The notes under the pieces: generated by a model
What the model was told of the DNA's origin: nothing
Seen by the model: the letters and a program-made list of their open reading frames with translations, nothing else
Database searches by the model: none
Shown here: piece after piece, positions 24,041 through 26,336 of the stretch
Numbering within the stretch: the first letter of the stretch is position 1
Layout of the letters: each line of letters opens with the position of its first letter
Translations under genes and position numbers: made by a program
Source: JBDKJS01 sp039806065
Lineage (GTDB): Bacteria > Bacteroidota > Bacteroidia > AKYH767-A > 2013-40CM-41-45
Assembly: GCA_039806065.1 (NCBI GenBank)
Contig: JBDKJS010000155.1
Location: forward strand, 1-26,336
Direction of reading: 5' to 3'
DNA length: 26,336 bases

Positions 24041-24823
24041 TTATCTTTCCTGGTAGTAATCAACAGGATTTCGGTTTCGTTGTGATCGCTTGTCACGAAC
24101 GTAAGAATAAAGCTGGTATTTTTTTTTGATATAAATACAAAACTCATATTGCGTGAGTGATTGCATTAACTCTTCAGGCACTTGTGCATAGTCTATAAAA
24201 TCATCAAAGCTTTGATCATCTAATTGAATGATATCAGCTGCTACAAAGTTGGCCAAAAGTTCTTTTAATAAATTCCTCCTTTTGTCATCATTAATTCGTT
24301 CTGCATTTCTTCTTCTCAATTGTTCAAATCGACTGAACTGCTGATATAAAAAAGTAATTGGGCTTTGGAGTGGGTCAATTCCACTTAGCATGTAATCTTC
24401 CTTTCTATAGCCAAGTCGCGCAATATCAGCTTGGATCGCATCAAGATCGCGAGGTGCTATTATGGAAACTTCTTTGAGCCTTACGGATAATTTTGGCAGG
24501 CGAGCATAGAAAAAATATTGCTCTTTGAAAAGAGAGTCTGCCAAACAAATTTTCAATGAACTATATCCTGTGCTAGCTATTATAATGGTATCCGTTTTAT
24601 TTACTGGCATTATGAAACTGCCATCGGCATTACCAAAAAATCCATGTTGGGTGGTTGCATTGATAATCATCAAATCTTGCAATGATCGAGTAGGGTTTTC
24701 AGCATCCACCGCCTTACCACGTAATAAAACTGTAACTACACTATCTGCTTGACCATAAACACTGACTTGGAATTGCAACATCCAACTCAATAATAGCATT
24801 AATTTAACAAGTAATCTTAACAA
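24041..24823 (-). CDS. Carboxypeptidase-regulatory-like domain protein
   Basis: This is a 260-residue secreted protein. The start is a TTG at 24823, which gives a signal peptide with basic residues (LRLLVKLMLLLSWMLQFQVS then VYGQ); the first in-frame ATG at 24799 would remove those charges. Residues about 30-115 form a carboxypeptidase D regulatory-like beta domain: LLRGKAVDAENPTRSLQDLM, GFFGNADGSFIMPV and DTIIIASTGYSSLKI, the pattern shared with SusC-type N-terminal domains. The rest is helical and charged (for example RFEQLRRRNAERINDDKRRN), as in small periplasmic Bacteroidota proteins of this type. No catalytic residues are visible. It follows the upstream T9SS protein gene by 3 bases, so the two are likely co-transcribed. 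Confidence 0.78.
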   Translation of the reverse strand: MLRLLVKLMLLLSWMLQFQVSVYGQADSVVTVLLRGKAVDAENPTRSLQDLMIINATTQHGFFGNADGSFIMPVNKTDTIIIASTGYSSLKICLADSLFKEQYFFYARLPKLSVRLKEVSIIAPRDLDAIQADIARLGYRKEDYMLSGIDPLQSPITFLYQQFSRFEQLRRRNAERINDDKRRNLLKELLANFVAADIIQLDDQSFDDFIDYAQVPEELMQSLTQYEFCIYIKKKYQLYSYVRDKRSQRNRNPVDYYQER

Positions 24824-24826
24824 ATT

Positions 24827-26335
24827 TTATTGTTTTATAAATTTCAAATTAGTACTACTTCCATTAGCATACTTTGCACTGACTAAATACAATCCAGGTG
24901 CTAAATCGCCTACCATCAACTGGGCTTGGTTGCTTGATAAAATTGAAACTTGCTTCACTAGCTGCCCTTGAATATTTTGCAAGGAAACGGCCAAAGGTGG
25001 TTGCCCTCCAAAATTAATTGTCACCAAATCATTTGCAGGATTTGGTGAAATAATTAATGAAGCACTATTTAGTTCGTTAGACCCAGACAACAATTGACCA
25101 GTTATTTCAAACTTATCTATGGCACATTCTAAACCATTACCTTGAGGGTAGTCTTCTGCATTTATTTTTAATTGCATGGTATTGGTAATAGTAATGAGCG
25201 AAGCCAATGAATAGGTCCTGTAACGCCAGATAGCTTGGGGGCCAGAGGCCGTGGTTACTTTTTCAAGAACCACTTCAGTTGATCCATTGGTAATACTAAT
25301 AATCATGGTATCGTTTGGCGCGCCACCCTGAGCACTATAATTGGTAAACCATCTATAATAACTTATTACTGGGTTTGCGTAAATAGTGGCATCAAAAACA
25401 GGACTGGTAAGAAGCGTATTGCCATTGTCCACATCATTATCAAATGCTCCTCCACCTCCATTGTCGGTAACAAAACATTTGTCATTACAATCTTGAGTAA
25501 CATCAATTTCAGGATTAGCAAATGCCGACCCACCTGTACTAGTACCTATGGGTTCACCACGTTCCCAGGCGTTGGGAGAACTTCCGCTCACTTGCCAATT
25601 ATAATCGAATGTAAAATCATCATAATAACCTTGAGCAATCGCAATATTTAATTGAGGCGAAGTATCATTAGCCGACACTAATATGCAATTGGTTCTATAA
25701 CCCCATTTACCAGCACTCACTGTATAAACGCCAGCAAATAAATTGACAGTAAAATTTCCCGCTGCATCGGCCACTGCCTGAAATAAAGTATCATTACCTT
25801 GGAAATTAATAAATGCTGCCGGGATTGGTTGAGATGAAACACTATCAATAACGGTACCGCTGTATAAAAAGGTAGTGAGAGGTAGTAGCGCAACATTTAG
25901 TGTGGTGAGTTGTCCGTTTGTTAACACTACACCGCTTATGGTTCTATCAATATATCCTGGCTTAGAAATTAAAATAGTATATGTACCAGCAGTGGCAGTG
26001 CCCATGGCATAATCTCCAGCAATTTTACTATTTTGGGTTACCCCTAAAAGTTGAATGGTAATGGAAGCTCCATTGATAGGCAATCCTGAAAGGCTGTCAG
26101 TAATAATCCCTTCTAAATAACAAGCTCTAATATAATTAGGAGAGAATACAAAAAGTCCGTTTTGAATATCAGAAGCAACTATGGCTCCACTAGGGAAAAA
26201 CGGAAATACACCCCAGCAACCATTAAATCCTGGACCACTACCCTGTGGATAGGTATCATAACTTCCCACAAGCACTGGATTATGCGGCCTTGCAACATCA
26301 TGTATGGTGATTCCATCGGTGTACCAACTAGTAAC
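24827..26335 (-). CDS. Partial choice-of-anchor-B-like secreted protein with T9SS sorting domain (N-terminus beyond window)
   Basis: The frame is open to the right edge; 502 residues are visible. It enters with SWYTDGITIHDVARPHNPVL, GFNGCWGVFPFFPSG and ASDIQNGLFVF, the end of a propeller-like choice-of-anchor-B domain whose start lies outside. Two carboxypeptidase-regulatory-like units follow: LEGIITDSLSGLPINGASIT and YSGTVIDSVSSQPIPAAFIN. Next is a jelly-roll region with NAWERGEPIG, CFVTDNGGGGAFDNDVDNG and LLTSPVFDA, a form often seen attached to secreted peptidases. The last about 75 residues are a T9SS type A domain (LIISPNPANDLVTINF, LQNIQGQLVKQV, LAPGLYLVSAK). It is exported and likely surface-located. 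No peptidase motif is in the visible part. An internal GTG at 26275 is not the true start. Confidence 0.85.
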   Translation of the reverse strand, partial: VTSWYTDGITIHDVARPHNPVLVGSYDTYPQGSGPGFNGCWGVFPFFPSGAIVASDIQNGLFVFSPNYIRACYLEGIITDSLSGLPINGASITIQLLGVTQNSKIAGDYAMGTATAGTYTILISKPGYIDRTISGVVLTNGQLTTLNVALLPLTTFLYSGTVIDSVSSQPIPAAFINFQGNDTLFQAVADAAGNFTVNLFAGVYTVSAGKWGYRTNCILVSANDTSPQLNIAIAQGYYDDFTFDYNWQVSGSSPNAWERGEPIGTSTGGSAFANPEIDVTQDCNDKCFVTDNGGGGAFDNDVDNGNTLLTSPVFDATIYANPVISYYRWFTNYSAQGGAPNDTMIISITNGSTEVVLEKVTTASGPQAIWRYRTYSLASLITITNTMQLKINAEDYPQGNGLECAIDKFEITGQLLSGSNELNSASLIISPNPANDLVTINFGGQPPLAVSLQNIQGQLVKQVSILSSNQAQLMVGDLAPGLYLVSAKYANGSSTNLKFIKQ

Positions 26336-26336
26336 T

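Noticed and set aside
1..26336. tRNA or rRNA genes, CRISPR arrays, insertion sequences, integrases, attachment sites
   Set aside because: I read the intergenic gaps and saw no cloverleaf-like sequence, spaced repeats, transposase motifs or flanking direct repeats.

Overview
The window is an AT-rich chromosomal segment from a member of the Bacteroidota, probably an environmental Chitinophagales/Sphingobacteriales-like lineage; the rank below phylum is inference. Three large secreted proteins end in type IX secretion (T9SS) type A sorting domains. There is a RemB/Wzi-like outer-membrane protein and a DUF4783 protein. Several gene starts carry the Bacteroidota promoter (-33 TTG, about 20 bases, -7 TAnnTTTG), and Shine-Dalgarno sequences are largely absent. 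I see no tRNA, rRNA, insertion sequence, CRISPR array or phage gene. Most of the window looks like ordinary, tightly packed housekeeping and cell-envelope sequence.

Left part (1-9128). rlmH (23S rRNA methyltransferase) is transcribed leftward into a partial membrane-protein gene. Divergently, a compact rightward run holds a DUF4783 protein, nadC, a YihY/BrkB membrane protein, a large M1 metallopeptidase fused to an outer-membrane beta-barrel, ruvA, and an APC amino-acid permease. From nadC on, the gaps are 2 to 14 bases, so this is probably one operon mixing NAD synthesis, envelope and DNA-repair functions.

Middle part (9134-18724). A CpeT/CpcT-family protein and an unrecognised secreted protein diverge from a 27-base promoter region. 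A glucosaminidase/LysM protein, wecB and a RemB-like outer-membrane protein follow on the minus strand. The RemB-like gene is translationally coupled to a pair of aldehyde dehydrogenase genes that together resemble one ALDH16 enzyme split in two: a catalytic protein and a pseudo-enzyme partner. A clear promoter precedes the catalytic gene. An LptG-like lipopolysaccharide exporter gene diverges from it.

Right part (18723-26336). A strong bidirectional terminator separates lptG from a secreted GSDH-fold (PQQ-dehydrogenase-like) T9SS protein. Next come a hairpin terminator and a previously unlisted 53-residue single-pass membrane protein. A PKD-repeat T9SS protein sits 4 bases upstream of a CtlX-type guanidino hydrolase. 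The window ends with a carboxypeptidase-regulatory-like protein and a partial choice-of-anchor-B-like T9SS protein.

The observations I would look at first are the M1 peptidase/barrel fusion, the split ALDH16 pair coupled to an outer-membrane protein, the small membrane protein with its own terminator, and -7 promoter elements lying only 3 to 6 bases before start codons, which suggests leaderless messages.
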